Part shown: positions 53,281 to 64,000 of the stretch, piece after piece
How positions within the stretch are numbered: position 1 is the stretch's first letter
Layout: the number at the start of each line of letters is the position of its first letter
Source of the DNA: Cycas panzhihuaensis
Lineage: Eukaryota; Cycadophyta
Assembly (NCBI GenBank): GCA_023213395.1
Contig: CM041465.1
Location: 32,247,741 to 32,311,740, forward strand
DNA: 64,000 nt
Reading direction: 5' to 3'
The notes under the pieces: model-generated
What the model was told of the DNA's origin: nothing
The model's database searches: none
What the model saw: only the letters and a program-made list of their open reading frames with translations
Program-made: the position numbers and the translations under genes

Positions 53281-53900
53281 CTTGTAAATTTATCACACTC
53301 CCCAAGGAAAAAAACTAAATCCATTTTAAGCTAATGTATTATGTTTGAAAAGGAAATGACAGATGAAAATGAAAAACTATGAGTAGGCTGTACAACCTTA
53401 TGAATGTACAAATTTGTATGAAAAATTTAGTTGTACATATTCAAAAATTAAGGGTCTCGAAATGAAGTTGAGATTATACTCTTCTTAGATCTATAAAAAG
53501 TTTTGAAAAAAACCTTCTAGATTGTTTAGAAAATGGCCCGAAAATATATGATTGTATAAGATTTTTTGAGAAAAGATATGTGTAACCTTTTAAAACTCTA
53601 ATGAAATTCAGTAAACTTATAAGCAAATGAAAGATATTGATGAAACAAGGAGTTCAAGGTTGATTCTACCTAGAATAATTGAGAAATCTATAAAGAAATC
53701 TTTAAATGGGTGTCCCCTATAAAATTACATTTTCTTGCTTAAGGATGAAGATTTTAGGTTTGATTCTTTAGAACAGATTGATCTCCTTGAAAAGATAGAT
53801 CTGCCCACTAAATTTCATCAAATTTTGAGCACCTTAAAAAAATTATGTTTGTACAGATCTGTATGGTTCCATACTATTACGTACTATGATTAACAATACT
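53281..53900 (-). other. Leader of element E
   Basis: Read on the minus strand, this resembles the leader of element K (about 61185-61708): an early block with CAGATCTGTAC where K has CGGATCCGTAC, and a late block with TACAAATTTGTACA just before gag where K has GTCCGTACAAG. The primer binding site and LTR of E were not found beyond 53900, so the end is lost or too diverged. Confidence 0.6.
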
Positions 53901-54299
53901 ATATCACATCCTTTCCTCCTTAAAAACTCCAAAGATACATTCTTCGAATTAAATCAACCAAACTATCTCTTGTTAGGCTTAGATTTATAAACCTACCATG
54001 ATATTATATTAGAACATATAATGAATCTATGAAGATAATGCTTCAATACATCAATGAGGAGAGAGAAACCCTCATATAAATATGTGACCAATATATAGAA
54101 AGTCTAGTGCATGTAAGCTAAATATCAACAACACATTAAAGAGGGGATGGACACATAACTCTCAAGTTAACCTTAGAAAACTTTATAATATAAAATATAG
54201 AGCATTATTTCTCTAACAAATTCTATAAAGGAAAGAGAGAAGAAGGAAATTATAGTAGCAAACAATACAAGGAAGAAGAAGAAACTACTTTCATCATTG
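53901..54299. other. Spacer between elements E and I
   Basis: AT-rich, no recognised motif. It may include degraded gag of element I. Confidence 0.4.
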
Positions 54300-54800
54300 T
54301 GTTAGCTTTATCTATTTAAAATAGACTCAAGAGCTTCAAATCATTTGTTAGGAAGAAGGATTGGTTTGAAACTCTTCAACCATACAACTACAACAAAATA
54401 ATAAAACTTGATGATAAGTTTCCTTTACAAATTAAAGGCAAAGTAATAATTACTATAAAAGTTAATGATAAAATTTAAAAAATTGATAATGTATTGATTA
54501 TTCTTGGTATAAAGAAAAATTTTCTCTTTATATCTAGTTGGAGAAGAAAAGATTCAAACTATTTTTTATGATAATAGAAAATATTTTGTATATGATATGA
54601 AATAATCTAGAATTGTAATTATAGGAGTAGAGATTAACAATCTCTATAAATTAATCTCTACTCTTATCATATGTTCTCCCATACAAGCTTTTTCTATTAA
54701 TAATTCTTATAATGAAATTTGGCATTCTAGATATAGACACATTACAAATAGAAGATTAGAAATGTTAAAGTAATTTAATATGGTAGAAGTATTACCTAAT
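54300..54800 (+). pseudogene. Element I: copia protease/pre-integrase fragment
   Basis: Plus-strand reading: IDSRASNH (for DSGASxH) at about 54310, DWFETLQPYNYNKIIKLDDK at about 54360-54420, a variable part, then EIWHSRYRHITNRRLEMLK and MVEVLPN (HHCC-type pre-integrase) at about 54715-54800. It is close in sequence to the same region of element K (62700-63200). No LTRs, and RT is absent downstream. Confidence 0.8.
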
Positions 54801-57300
54801 ATGGTGCTTAATTCATCTATTTATAAAAGTGTTTCACTAAAACCTAGCCTTTTGATTTGTATTTGACTTGTATTAGTAAGTTTTGATTTGTTTATGTATA
54901 ATTTCATAGAAAATGAATAATAGATTTGCTTAATCATAGATTAGTCCATGTTTTGTTGAAGTAATATATGAATTTGATGTAATGAAGTGTGATCAACGAT
55001 GATGTGACTCATGTTTTATTATTACCATTTGCCGATGATGTGAACTATGGAATCAAAGTTTTCTTTCATGGTCAAATTAAACTCATTCTTCCTTCAAAAT
55101 TTATTATTTACATCATTTTTCAAGATTTCACCCAATTTTGTTATTTATTATCTTTTTGGGCTTGTATTTAATGTCTTCCACCTTATTCTGAGTTTATCTA
55201 TTCATTGATGGAGCTATTTTCATGATTGAATCCTTATTTAATATCAAATTTTCATGTTTCTTTGATCAATTTTTATCTCCTCTATTATTGCATTTTTTGC
55301 GATGTCAAAAATGTGACCTATTATATTTTCAAAGTCAAATTACATTTTTGATTGGTGAAAAATGTGACCTGTCACGCTTTTAAATTTTATGTAACTAAAA
55401 CCCAAACAATGCACTAAAATTTTGCATGCCACCACCTAGATTTAGTGTAATTTGATTCCTTCGATGCCCAAAATTGCTCTGGAGTCTTTTGTGATTGTGA
55501 ATAGAGAAGTTAGTGGGGATTTTGCTTTAGTTTTGTGTGGAGTTTTGGAGTTTCTTGGAGATTTCTTAAAGATTATTACTATGAGATTAAAACTTGATCT
55601 TTTGAAGACTTTGGGGTGAAATCTTCAAGGAGTTTTGATGTTGTCTTACCGGTATTTAACTGTTGATGGTTTGAGCTTTAATCTTTTGGATTTTCATCAA
55701 GTTTTATATCTTAAACTCCTTCCAATTTGGTAAGATCTTTCCTATTGTGTTCCTAGCTTGTTTCACAGTACTTGGAAGGTGATCTTGGCTCAGAAAGTCT
55801 TCTTTTCTTTGGTTGATTGTTGTAGTGATCTCATATTTACTTTGGACTCTGAAATATATACTAAAAGGCCACCCCTTTGTGAGGTTTCTTAAGGGTTAGA
55901 CTAGGGTGGAGTATGGTTATCTCTCCACCATTCATCTAGCTATCCCTTCCTACTTTTTTATATAAGACTATATTTCAGCCAGTTTATCGCTCTCTTTTGG
56001 CATTATTAGGCTCTAGTATAGCCTCTTTTGGTTGTTGTTTTCCTTCTTTAATTTTCTTTGAAGGGAAGTTTATGGAAGAAAATTGATCATTAAAAAGAAA
56101 ATTGTCATTCTGAGGTGTACATTACAATAGGAAAGAAGTTATTTTCTCATAGTCTTCTGGTTTCATTAAATTTTTCACTCTCAAGTTGGTTGCTTTACCT
56201 TTTACAAGAAAAGTTAAAAATATTGCATAGTAAAAACATCTTTGATTGTTTAGTTTTTGCAAAGGGTTTAAAGATCCTTTTGGAGCTCTTACTACTCTAA
56301 TTGTGATAAAACTATCAGGACTAGTTTTTTATGTGAAAGTTGTGGTTTAGATTTATGGTTTACTTGTCATCTCATAGGTCTGAAACTTATTTGTAAATAG
56401 CAATAATATCTTCAAAATCTCTTCTTCTCTTTGCATCATTCATCACCTCTTTTCAAAGAATTAGTTGCATGCATGAAGGATAAAGTATGTTGACTAGCTC
56501 TGTATGTTAATTGATCTCTTTGAAAAACTTACACGAAGATCATATAGTGTGTTTTAGCTTTTGGTAGCATCATTCCCTTTTGAAATAAAGTGTGTATATT
56601 GCATATAGAAAAGTCATTTCATAGTTGTATATGCATCTTTCATTAAAAAAAAAAATTGAAAAAAAAAAAAGAGAAAACTTGCATGCATCTTTTCTAGTTT
56701 GTTTGCTTTTGATTACTAAAAAAAAATAAAAAGTATAGCTTTGATCTTTTAATCTCTCTGGTTGCTTAGATTTTTCTTGCTTTCTTGATTTGCTTCTTCG
56801 TTGTTATCATATCAAAACCAAAAAAAAAAGAATAGAAGTCAAAGAAAGAGAAAGTGATCATAACTACAAAAAAAAAGGGAAAAGACAACAAAAAAACAAA
56901 CAAACAAAGTGAACATGAACCAAGGCAAGAAATAAAATAAGACAAACCACCTTTCCATTAGCTTACCCTCTACCACATCTAAGTAGAACTTAAAAGATTG
57001 AAAGGATTACATGAGAGGAGTCCCTAGGAAGGACATTGAGGATACTATCAATTCAACTCCAAACTTAGAACTCCTTCATCAAGCCATGTAGGTGAGTGGA
57101 TTCTACTATCCCATTTCATATTCATGCCTTTTCTCACATCCATTCACACTTAGTTAGACATCACTAATAGGTGAAGACTCCTTCTTAGGAGTTGGGCAAA
57201 GATGGTCCCTTAGGTCTTCTTGAGCTTTATGTCTCCCAATTTTAATTGAAACAAGAATTAAGAGATATTAAGTTTAGGTCCTCCCAAGAATTCCCCAACT
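54801..57300. other. Gene-free spacer
   Basis: No protein-like frame. T- and G-rich stretches at 55480-55800 and A-rich runs at 56640-56960 are the main features. This may include the LTR and leader of element J, but no repeat partner was found. Confidence 0.45.
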
Positions 57301-58110
57301 ATCTTTCTAGTGACCATACTAGGGAGCTACTATTTATCCTCAACTAAATATATGGAGATAGCAACACCTACTCCTAAGCACTCCTTGAGACTTCAAAGCC
57401 TTCTGCCTGATTCTAAGTGCACCCATCACACTTTGGTCATGATATTTCATCATCCTACATTGAATCTTCAGAACTTTAAGCACATGAAACATACATTTAT
57501 CCTCCTAAAGATTCAACCTAATTATACAATATACCAGTGGAGTTGGGATATCTAGAACCTTTGCAATATCTTAGTGATTCTTCTTTTGTGGATTCTTCTT
57601 TCATACAAGAAGAAGCACCTTCTAGTCAACCACTCCTATCTTTTCTTGAGTCGGTCCTTACTAGGATCCTTGCCCCACAACACATGCCTGGTTACCATGT
57701 TGTCCCTACCACATGCATAAATCAATCCCTTAGGTGAAGATTATGAGTCTCTAGAAATAGAGACCTTTACCTAATTCCATACGATCTTTAGACCTTTACC
57801 CTTCTACACTTCTAGTCCAAGTTTCCTGCAACACCTTATACCTCAAACTAACTTTGTGGTTAACTCTGCAACATGGTTTATTCCCCCCTCTTCTCTTCCA
57901 CCTAATGATGTTTTACAATAGTAACCACAATCACAACAACATATCTATTTATCTATTCCTCATCCATCATCCTTACCTCAATGTTCTACTATGTTGAGGC
58001 CAAGGAGAACTTTCTTAGACTATATGAAGTCTCCCTTTTTGTGTGAGGTCTTGTCACCTATGCCTCCATTCCTTCCTGAGTTGCCTAAATTTTGTTGTGA
58101 CTCTTCTCAA
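57301..58110 (+). pseudogene. Possible N-terminal part of element J gag
   Basis: Plus-strand open pieces (57310-57555 and 57537-57737) are Pro/Ser/His/Leu-rich and lie just upstream of a clear gypsy Gag core. A variable Pro-rich N-terminal region is common in large gypsy Gags. I see no specific motif, so this is inferred from position. Confidence 0.35.
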
Positions 58111-59464
58111 GACGCTGCCTCCCATATATAACAATTGCACTTTCTTACATAGATTTCATGCCATACAATTATGTCATGATATGCCTGTTTCCTAAATCAC
58201 TTCAAGGAAACGCCTTGAAGTGGTTTTACCATCTCCCCTCAGCTTCCATTCTCTCATTCCAATAATTAGTTGACTCCTTTATCAACTATTTTGATGTGGC
58301 AAGACCATTTAAGTTAGGCATTAAATCTTTGTTGGCTATTAAGCAAAATCATGATGAGACATCAAGGGACTTTGTTAGAAGGTTTCAAGACCAGGTGCAT
58401 GCTTATCACTCACATCTTGACCCTAATTTATTATTCGATCTATTTACTAATGCATTGAGCTCCCATGTACACTTAAAAGTTTTAAAGTTAGGCCCTTAAA
58501 CATATGAAGAGGTGGTTGATCATTGTTTAGTCCTTGAAATATTCAAAATTCAAGCAGGTATCAAGAAGGTTGGAAAACCTATGCTTTCTAAAGAAACAAT
58601 TCAAATCATAAAAGCTTCCCATCCTGAACCTACTTATGATCATCTTATTTCTTTAATTAGATCATTAAAATGTGCAATTAATACTAAATTACATGTTGAT
58701 GCTCCTCCTTAAAGTTAGCCTTCCCAAGAGATCAAAGTTATTCACCTTACTGAAGGTAGGAAGAAATAAACTCCTACCCGACCTCCTTCCTCCTTTAGGA
58801 AGACAAAATAATACTCATATCATCAAATAGATGTGCATAATAGAAGTGAGTGTTGAATAATTCAAAATGTAAATCAAAACACAAGTGTCCAAATAAACTA
58901 CTCTTCTAAGTCGTCCCAAGACCATATGATCCATAAGGATCCATTACCTCAACATAGAGAGAAGACAAGCAAATATGATAAAGGAAAAGAAAGTAGGTGC
59001 AAGATGATGAAGATGAACCCTCAAGTTTTAATTCATCAAAAAAGACTACCACTCCCACTAATGTTCTAATAAAAAGAAACAATAATCAATCTCGCCCACC
59101 TCCCAAAGGTGGGGATACCAAGAGAACCGTAAACATGGTGGAGACTACAAAGAGTGTAGGTCCATCTAAATTGTCTAATGATTTGATGGTAAAGACTCCT
59201 AACTCTTTACTTCTAGTACCCCCTCATCCCATCAGGTTTAGGTCCATTCCCTCTAGTTTAAAGGATGGATCTTTCTCCTTGGTAGAAGAATTAAAGACTA
59301 TTCTAGTAGGCATATCAATTATTGATTTACTCAAGTATTGCTCTAAGCAATGTCAACTTCTATTTGATGTATTGGGAGTTCTTGTGGTAGTTTCTTCACC
59401 CACTTCTATGCTTTCTTTCAACCTTGCTACCTGTTTCTCGGCTACCGGGAATGAACATGGGTAA
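58111..59464 (+). pseudogene. Element J: Ty3/gypsy Gag (broken)
   Basis: The Gag core of a gypsy element, different from element A. At about 58187-58290 it reads FPKSLQGNALKWFYHLP and LVDSFINYF, then after a stop-free stretch NHDETSRDFVRRFQDQV (58340-58400) and LLFDLFTNAL, the pattern of retrotransposon Gag domains. The last open frame, 58997-59464, includes a basic Pro-rich stretch (NQSRPPPKGGDTKR) and FSLVEELKTILVGISIIDLL, a motif found between Gag and protease in non-chromovirus (Tat/Athila-like) plant elements. No protease, RT or integrase follows before element K, so pol is deleted or missing. Confidence 0.8.
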
Positions 59465-60857
59465 GTTGACTCAGGTAAGTTCAAGTACATTTCTATCCCT
59501 ACCCTTGTCAGCTTTAGAAAAGGTGGATTGAGGTACTTCCTACACCGCATGATGATTGAGTGACTGCATGATCACTTTGCATTTGTTTGCATGACCATAC
59601 TATATCTTTGCACCTTTTTAGCCTCTAACGACCTAGGGATACACATCCCATGGTACTCTATAACCCTCCTCCATGTCTCCACGACATCCCTAAGTACTGT
59701 TTAGTTTTTGTAGCCCACATCACATCATCCACTGGCATGGCATGACCCCTAGCACCCCGCTTAGGCCTAGTCATTGCCCTTCGTCAACTTTTTGACCTTT
59801 TGAGGAATTTTTTTACCATCATTGCTTGCTTGTTGTGGCCTCTCTAAGCCCCATAACCCCTTTTTGTCACTTGGATACTATATCATGCCTCCTTAGAGCC
59901 TGAGTTTCCCTCTTTTTGAGCTCCCAAGCCCCCTTTTCCCTCTTTTTCCTTTGTTTCTGTGGCACCGCGATGAACTTCAAGGTATTACTGCAAACTTTGT
60001 GGTACCATGAAGTTTGTTACGGGGCGACTGTCTAAAACCATTTTTTAAATCTGCACCACTAATTTTGCATTTATTACAAAATTACCACATAGTGGTGACT
60101 TGTTTCTTGCCCAGGCCAAACCCTAATCACTCGATTGAGCTAGGGTTGGGTTTAAAAACCTAAAAATGACCTCATTTCCATCTCTCTCATTTACTTTTCA
60201 CCACTATCTCCTCCAAAAATACCTTGTAATAGGATCAAGTTCCACTATACTTGACTCACAGCCCGCTGCTTGCCTCTTACAGCTTAAGACACGTGGATTG
60301 CAGGTCTGTAACGTGGCCAGCTAAGGAAAGATTATGCTTCAAACACTTCACCAAGCTCCAGGCATCCTTCCTGCTCAAGTTTTTGTCTCTATTTACTACA
60401 CCACCAGGATCTTCTCTTGCAAACCTTAAAGGATCTTCTTCCTCAGCTAGTTTGATAGGCAGATCTGCATCAAGTCTGCCCATACTAAGTACCTTGAAGT
60501 CTATATTTTGGTTTCCTATCTTTGAGAAATATAGATACTTTTTACTAGTACCTTTTTACAAAAAGTTTCTTCCTTTCTTTCCATTACAACGGGAGGCAAA
60601 CCCTCCCTTTTTCCTTGGCCTGTCCTCTTCTTATCTTGGTTCCCTTTTGGGTTCTTCAAGGAGGCAACAAGGAAGAGGGTTCCATGGATAGTGAAAGGAG
60701 CCATAGGTAGGGTCCTACACCCAATGTGCCTTCTCCTCAAGGGAAGCCCCCTTCTCTCCTCCCCTCTCCTTCTCCATACCTCCCTTGAGTTCCCAAAAGA
60801 CCATTGAAGAGTAGATTGTTGGTATATAATGTTTTATCTAAGTGAGAAAGGGGGTCA
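59465..60857. other. Spacer of higher GC between elements J and K
   Basis: Noticeably less AT-rich than the rest, but no motif was recognised. Overlapping open frames occur at 60251-60691 (+) and 60277-60483 (-); the minus frame has a more protein-like charged composition, but neither can be named. A purine tract GAGAAAGGGGG lies directly before the LTR start of element K. Confidence 0.45.
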
Positions 60858-61055
60858 TGTTGAGACCACCCTCAAATGTAACTCCAATATGAGACGGTGA
60901 CACTTGGTAGTCTTAGACTGATTGGTTACATTTCAATATGTAATAGTAACATTCTTGATGTATATTTAAGGAGATTAAAACTCAATGAAGATATCCAATC
61001 TTTCCCTTCTCTGAATAAACCTTGTTCAGTCTTTCTCCTCTATTTTTCATCTCTA
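60858..61055 (+). repeat. Putative 5' LTR of element K
   Basis: Starts TGTTGAGACC and ends around CATCTCTA just before TATCAGAGC at 61056-61064. The partner LTR is outside the window, so both ends are inferred from the TG start and the primer-binding-site position. Confidence 0.6.
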
Positions 61056-61064
61056 TATCAGAGC

Positions 61065-61708
61065 AGGTTACTCTGCCTGATTAAGAGAGGGTTTTTTGAA
61101 GACAACTCTATGGCTGAAGACATAGGAGTCATCTGAGAGACCAACAAGGGTGAAGAATGTGCAGAAGTAACATCGAAGACGTGGTCATACAGACAGAGTA
61201 CGGATCCGTACAACTGTACGGATGAAAATTTTTAAATCTCTCAGAATCAAACAAAAATTTACTAGCAAGTAGATCTCAGTATTTCTGTCACTTTTCTCTT
61301 CTAGGTCGACTTCATCTGACAAAGATTTAAGGGGATTTCGGGCATTTTATAGTCACACGGGTTTTTGAGGTATTTTTGCAGATTCCTCTTGATTTCTTCA
61401 AAATTTCTAAAACAAGTCTAGTTTGAAATTTGTGTCAGAGGCTGAAGGAGAGATTGAGACAAGTTTTTTGGAGTTTCTTTGAGTATTTTGTTAGATCTTT
61501 GTAAAATTAGGTTTTAACCTAGGCACCCAGTTTTGGATAAAATCTTAGTTTTCTCTCAGACTGTTAACTGTTTTAGAAAAATAACTTTGGATTTGGGGTC
61601 GCCTCTTCCGCCTCTCTCTTTTAAGGTATATTTTGTACCAGTCCGTACAAGTGCAGGTCCATACGAAATTTTGTATAAAAGTATGGCCCAGACCCTAACA
61701 ACTGCTCC
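61065..61708 (+). other. Leader of element K with palindromic GTAC motif
   Basis: Untranslated leader. It contains a perfect 14-bp palindrome GTACGGATCCGTAC at 61198-61211, followed after 3 bp by GTACGG, and a related block with GTCCGTACAAG at about 61640-61655. Confidence 0.7.
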
Positions 61709-62668
61709 TTGTCTCTGAAAAACATGTCCTCCACACTCATCTCTCTGCCTAAACTAGAGAAATTAACTAATTCCAACTATCATGTTTGGAAAATTAAGGT
61801 GGAAACAATTTTGAGGGTCAAAAATGCACGGAGCATTGCAGAAGGAATGGAAAAATGCCCAACTGTCGGTGATGCCAAGCTAGGGAATTGGGAAGAAAGA
61901 AATAATATAGGTATTCTTACCTTGAAAATGTTAATCTCTGATCCAATTCTGATTTGTGTTGAAAAATTAAATCTGGCATCTAAAATTTGGAAATGTTTAG
62001 AAAATTTGTATGGGCAGAAAAATAAGGCAAGAATAATTGCTCTCAAAGAAGAGTTGTATAAACTTCATATGAAAGAAAATGAAAATGTAACGGAGTTCAT
62101 GCATAAGATTATTACTATTCGAAATAATGTCTTGAGTGCTGGAGGCCTAATTTCTGAACAAGATCTAGTGGAACTTATGACTTTAAGATTACCAAAATCA
62201 TTTGATACAATCATCAACACTATCACAGATAGTGATATATTAGATAAGTTAACTCTTGATGAATTGACAGGTTTGTTATTAAGACAAGAACAGAGAAACA
62301 AAATGTATGAAATCACATTAGAATTGGAGGATGCCTTTGTATCCAGACTAAACTTAGGATCAAGAGGAAGACATCAATTTCAGGGACGAAGCGAAACACT
62401 AGATTTCAGAAGATGAGGACACTGGCAAGATCCAAGAGGACAGGGACATGGTAGAGAAAACAGAGTCTGTTTCAACTATGGAAGAACTGGACATTTCGCC
62501 ATTAACTGTAGAATCTTTGATATATGCAGCTATTGCGGATAAAGCAGGCACTATCCTTATCAGTGTCCACAAAGACATAGTGAGATCCAGAAAGGAAAAA
62601 GACCTGTTGGAGGATATAGTAAAGAAAAAGATGAAGAAGAGGAAGAAGAGACTGCCTTCATCACTACC
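61709..62668 (+). pseudogene. Element K Gag with two zinc knuckles (two stops)
   Basis: Open for 235 codons to a TGA at 62414. Core motifs: LPKLEKLTNSNYHVWKIKVE at the N-terminus, NLASKIWKCLENLYGQKNKA, LKEELYKLHMKENENV, and LVELMTLRLPKSFDTIINTI. After the TGA the same frame encodes two CCHC boxes: the first (62468-62509) has Tyr for its second Cys (CFNYGRTGHFAINC), and the second (62525-62566) keeps all Cys and His but has a TAA at 62540-62542 between them. The frame then runs on to protease. Without these two stops Gag-Pol would be one continuous frame. Two knuckles are unusual, since most copia Gags have one. Confidence 0.9.
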
Positions 62669-63649
62669 TTGGCCACCAATATGAAAGACAATGACATATG
62701 GTATATAGACTCAGGAGCTTCCAAACATATGACAAATCGAGAAGAATGGTTTGAAACTCTAAAACCCTGCAATCTAGACAAATCAGTAGAATTGGGTGAT
62801 AAGTACTCCTTTGATATAAAGGGAATTGGAACCATTTCTGTAAATCTGGATGGAAATGTAAAAAAGATCAGAAATGTCTTGTTTGTACCAGGTCTGAAAT
62901 TGAACCTTCTCTCTGTCTCTCAATTGAGTAAAAAAGGATTGAGAACCATTTTTGATGAAGATGGGCACTGTCATATTCTAGATATGAAGAGAGATGGGAA
63001 AATTATTGCAAAAGGAGTAAGATGCAATGATCTTTATAAACTTCTGTCAGATCCTATACTTCCTTATTTGGAAGTAAAAGCTTGTACTGCTTCTAAATCT
63101 AATAATAAACTTTGGCATTTGAGGTATGGACATCTCCCAATTGACTCACTAAAACTAATGGAAAAATTAGGGATGGTGAATGGTTTGCCTAGCATATCAT
63201 CAGATAACTTTGTATGTAAAGACTGTCAACTAGGCAAATGGCATGGACATCCTTTTAAAGAAAGTGTCTGGAGAGCTCAGTCAAAGTTAGAATTGATACA
63301 TACAGACATCTGTGGTCTAATTACACCACTCACAATTAACGGATGTAGATACTTTCTAAGATTCATTGATGACTTTACTCGAAAAGTATGGGTATATTTC
63401 TTACATAATAAGTCAGAAGTCTTTGAAACATTCAAAGAATTTAAAGCAGAAGCAGAACTAGAGTCAGGGACAAAAATTAAATGTATTAGATCAGATGGAG
63501 AAGGGGAATATATTTTGAAGGAGTTTCTAAATTATTGCAAGGATCAAGGAATTCGTAGACAGGTTACAACTCCTTACACCCCTCAGTCAAATGGAGTAAC
63601 CGAAAGGAAGAACAACTCTAATGGAAATGGCTCAAAGTATGGTTTATAG
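62669..63649 (+). pseudogene. Element K protease and integrase
   Basis: 326 open codons in the gag frame. Protease: YIDSGASKHMT with the DSG triad intact (Asp codon 62708-62710). Later VLFVPGLKLNLLSVSQLSKK. Pre-integrase HHCC zinc: WHLRYGHLPIDSL, then CKDCQLGK. Integrase core: HTDICGLI (first Asp), RSDGEGEY (second Asp, 63494-63496) and, 35 residues later, Glu (63602-63604) in TPQSNGVTERKN, so the catalytic triad is complete. Right after it a 2-bp deletion at about 63614-63616 shifts the frame, and translation would stop at 63649. Confidence 0.93.
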
Positions 63650-63986
63650 AAAAAATATACCAAAATCCTATTGGGTAGAGGCAGTAAGCATGGCTTGTTA
63701 CTTAATAAATAGAAGTCCCACAAAAGCTCTGAAGGACACCACTCCAGAAGAAGCTTGGACAGGAAAAAAACCTGATGCAAGTCTTCTCAAGGTTTTTGGT
63801 AGTCAAGCATTTGTTCATGTTCCAGATAAAAAAAGATCCAAACTGAATGCAAAAAACATAAAATGCATTATGATAAGCTATAGTAAAAATTCAAAAGCCT
63901 ATAAATGCATAGATCCTAAAACTAACAAAATATATGTAAGCAACAATGTCATTTTTAATGAAGAAGATTCTATTGAATCTTCATAA
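63615..63986 (+). pseudogene. Element K integrase, C-terminal part after the frameshift
   Basis: Continues the integrase core and its C-terminal region in a different frame: MEMAQSMVYRKNIPKSYWVE, ACYLINRSPTKAL, TPEEAWTGKKP, VFGSQAFVHVPDKKRSKL. A TAA at 63984 stops it 14 bp before the window ends. The linker to RT would follow outside the window. Confidence 0.92.
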
Positions 63987-64000
63987 ACCAGAATAATAGA

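Larger units (their letters stand above)
60858..64000 (+). mobile_element. Element K: Ty1/copia retrotransposon, best preserved, cut by the window end
   Basis: A putative 5' LTR (60858 to about 61055), a primer-binding-site-like TATCAGAGC, a ~640-bp leader, then a gag-pol frame from 61709 with Gag, protease and integrase. Only two in-frame stops and one small deletion interrupt it up to the integrase core. RT, RNase H and the 3' LTR lie beyond the window. It is the closest to intact of all elements here and the likely source family of E and I. Confidence 0.88.

Noticed and set aside
60251-60691. 146-codon plus-strand frame
   Set aside because: Ser/Leu/Phe-rich with no recognisable domain; low confidence that it is coding.

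Overview
This is AT-rich nuclear DNA from a land plant. It holds one intact intron-containing gene and at least ten LTR retrotransposons or fragments of them. The evidence is GT-AG introns, Ty1/copia and Ty3/gypsy polyproteins, initiator-Met-tRNA primer binding sites (TGGTATCAGAGC) and long AT microsatellites. Many elements are old: LTR pairs differ at roughly 5-15% of sites by eye, mostly transitions, and pol frames carry many stops. The species cannot be read from the sequence. The amount of old, unremoved LTR DNA would fit a gymnosperm, fern or other large plant genome.

Layout. 1-5.5 kb: gene-free AT-rich DNA with microsatellites. 5.5-12.1 kb: element A, a decayed Ty3/gypsy chromovirus (+) whose 3' end is tandemly duplicated. 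12.1-14.7 kb: spacer with a local ~340-bp duplication. 14.9-18.0 kb: a six-exon gene for a 432-residue FAD-dependent monooxygenase of the urate-hydroxylase-like/aromatic-ring hydroxylase type, the only clear host gene. 19.5-26.2 kb: element B, a full-length copia (+) with a perfect 5-bp target duplication (CATAG). 26.8-30.6 kb: element C, an internally deleted copia (+) with target duplication ATCAC and a tandem duplication of its RT core. 30.6-32.85 kb: element D, a gypsy pol remnant (-).

32.85-53.9 kb is a nest. The oldest layer, element E, is a (-) copia split into three pieces. Element F, a (+) copia of the same family as B (33.4-42.6 kb), sits in its RT. Inside F sits element G (36.5-39.5 kb), a short element with 222-bp LTRs whose only open frame is Gag-like (TR-GAG type). 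Element H, a (-) copia (45.05-52.88 kb), is inserted in the gag of E and carries a ~710-bp AT-rich microsatellite in its leader. 54.3-54.8 kb: element I, a copia PR/pre-integrase fragment (+). 58.1-59.5 kb: element J, the gag of a second kind of Ty3/gypsy. 60.86 kb to the end: element K, the best preserved copia (+), whose gag-pol frame is broken by two stops and one frameshift and runs out of the window in or after integrase.

The genes do not form a pathway; the window mainly records successive retrotransposition. Points of most interest are element G with its acidic Ser/Asp/Ile-rich reading frame of unknown function, the shared catalytic Glu-to-Lys change in the integrases of B and F, and the two primer binding sites in B.
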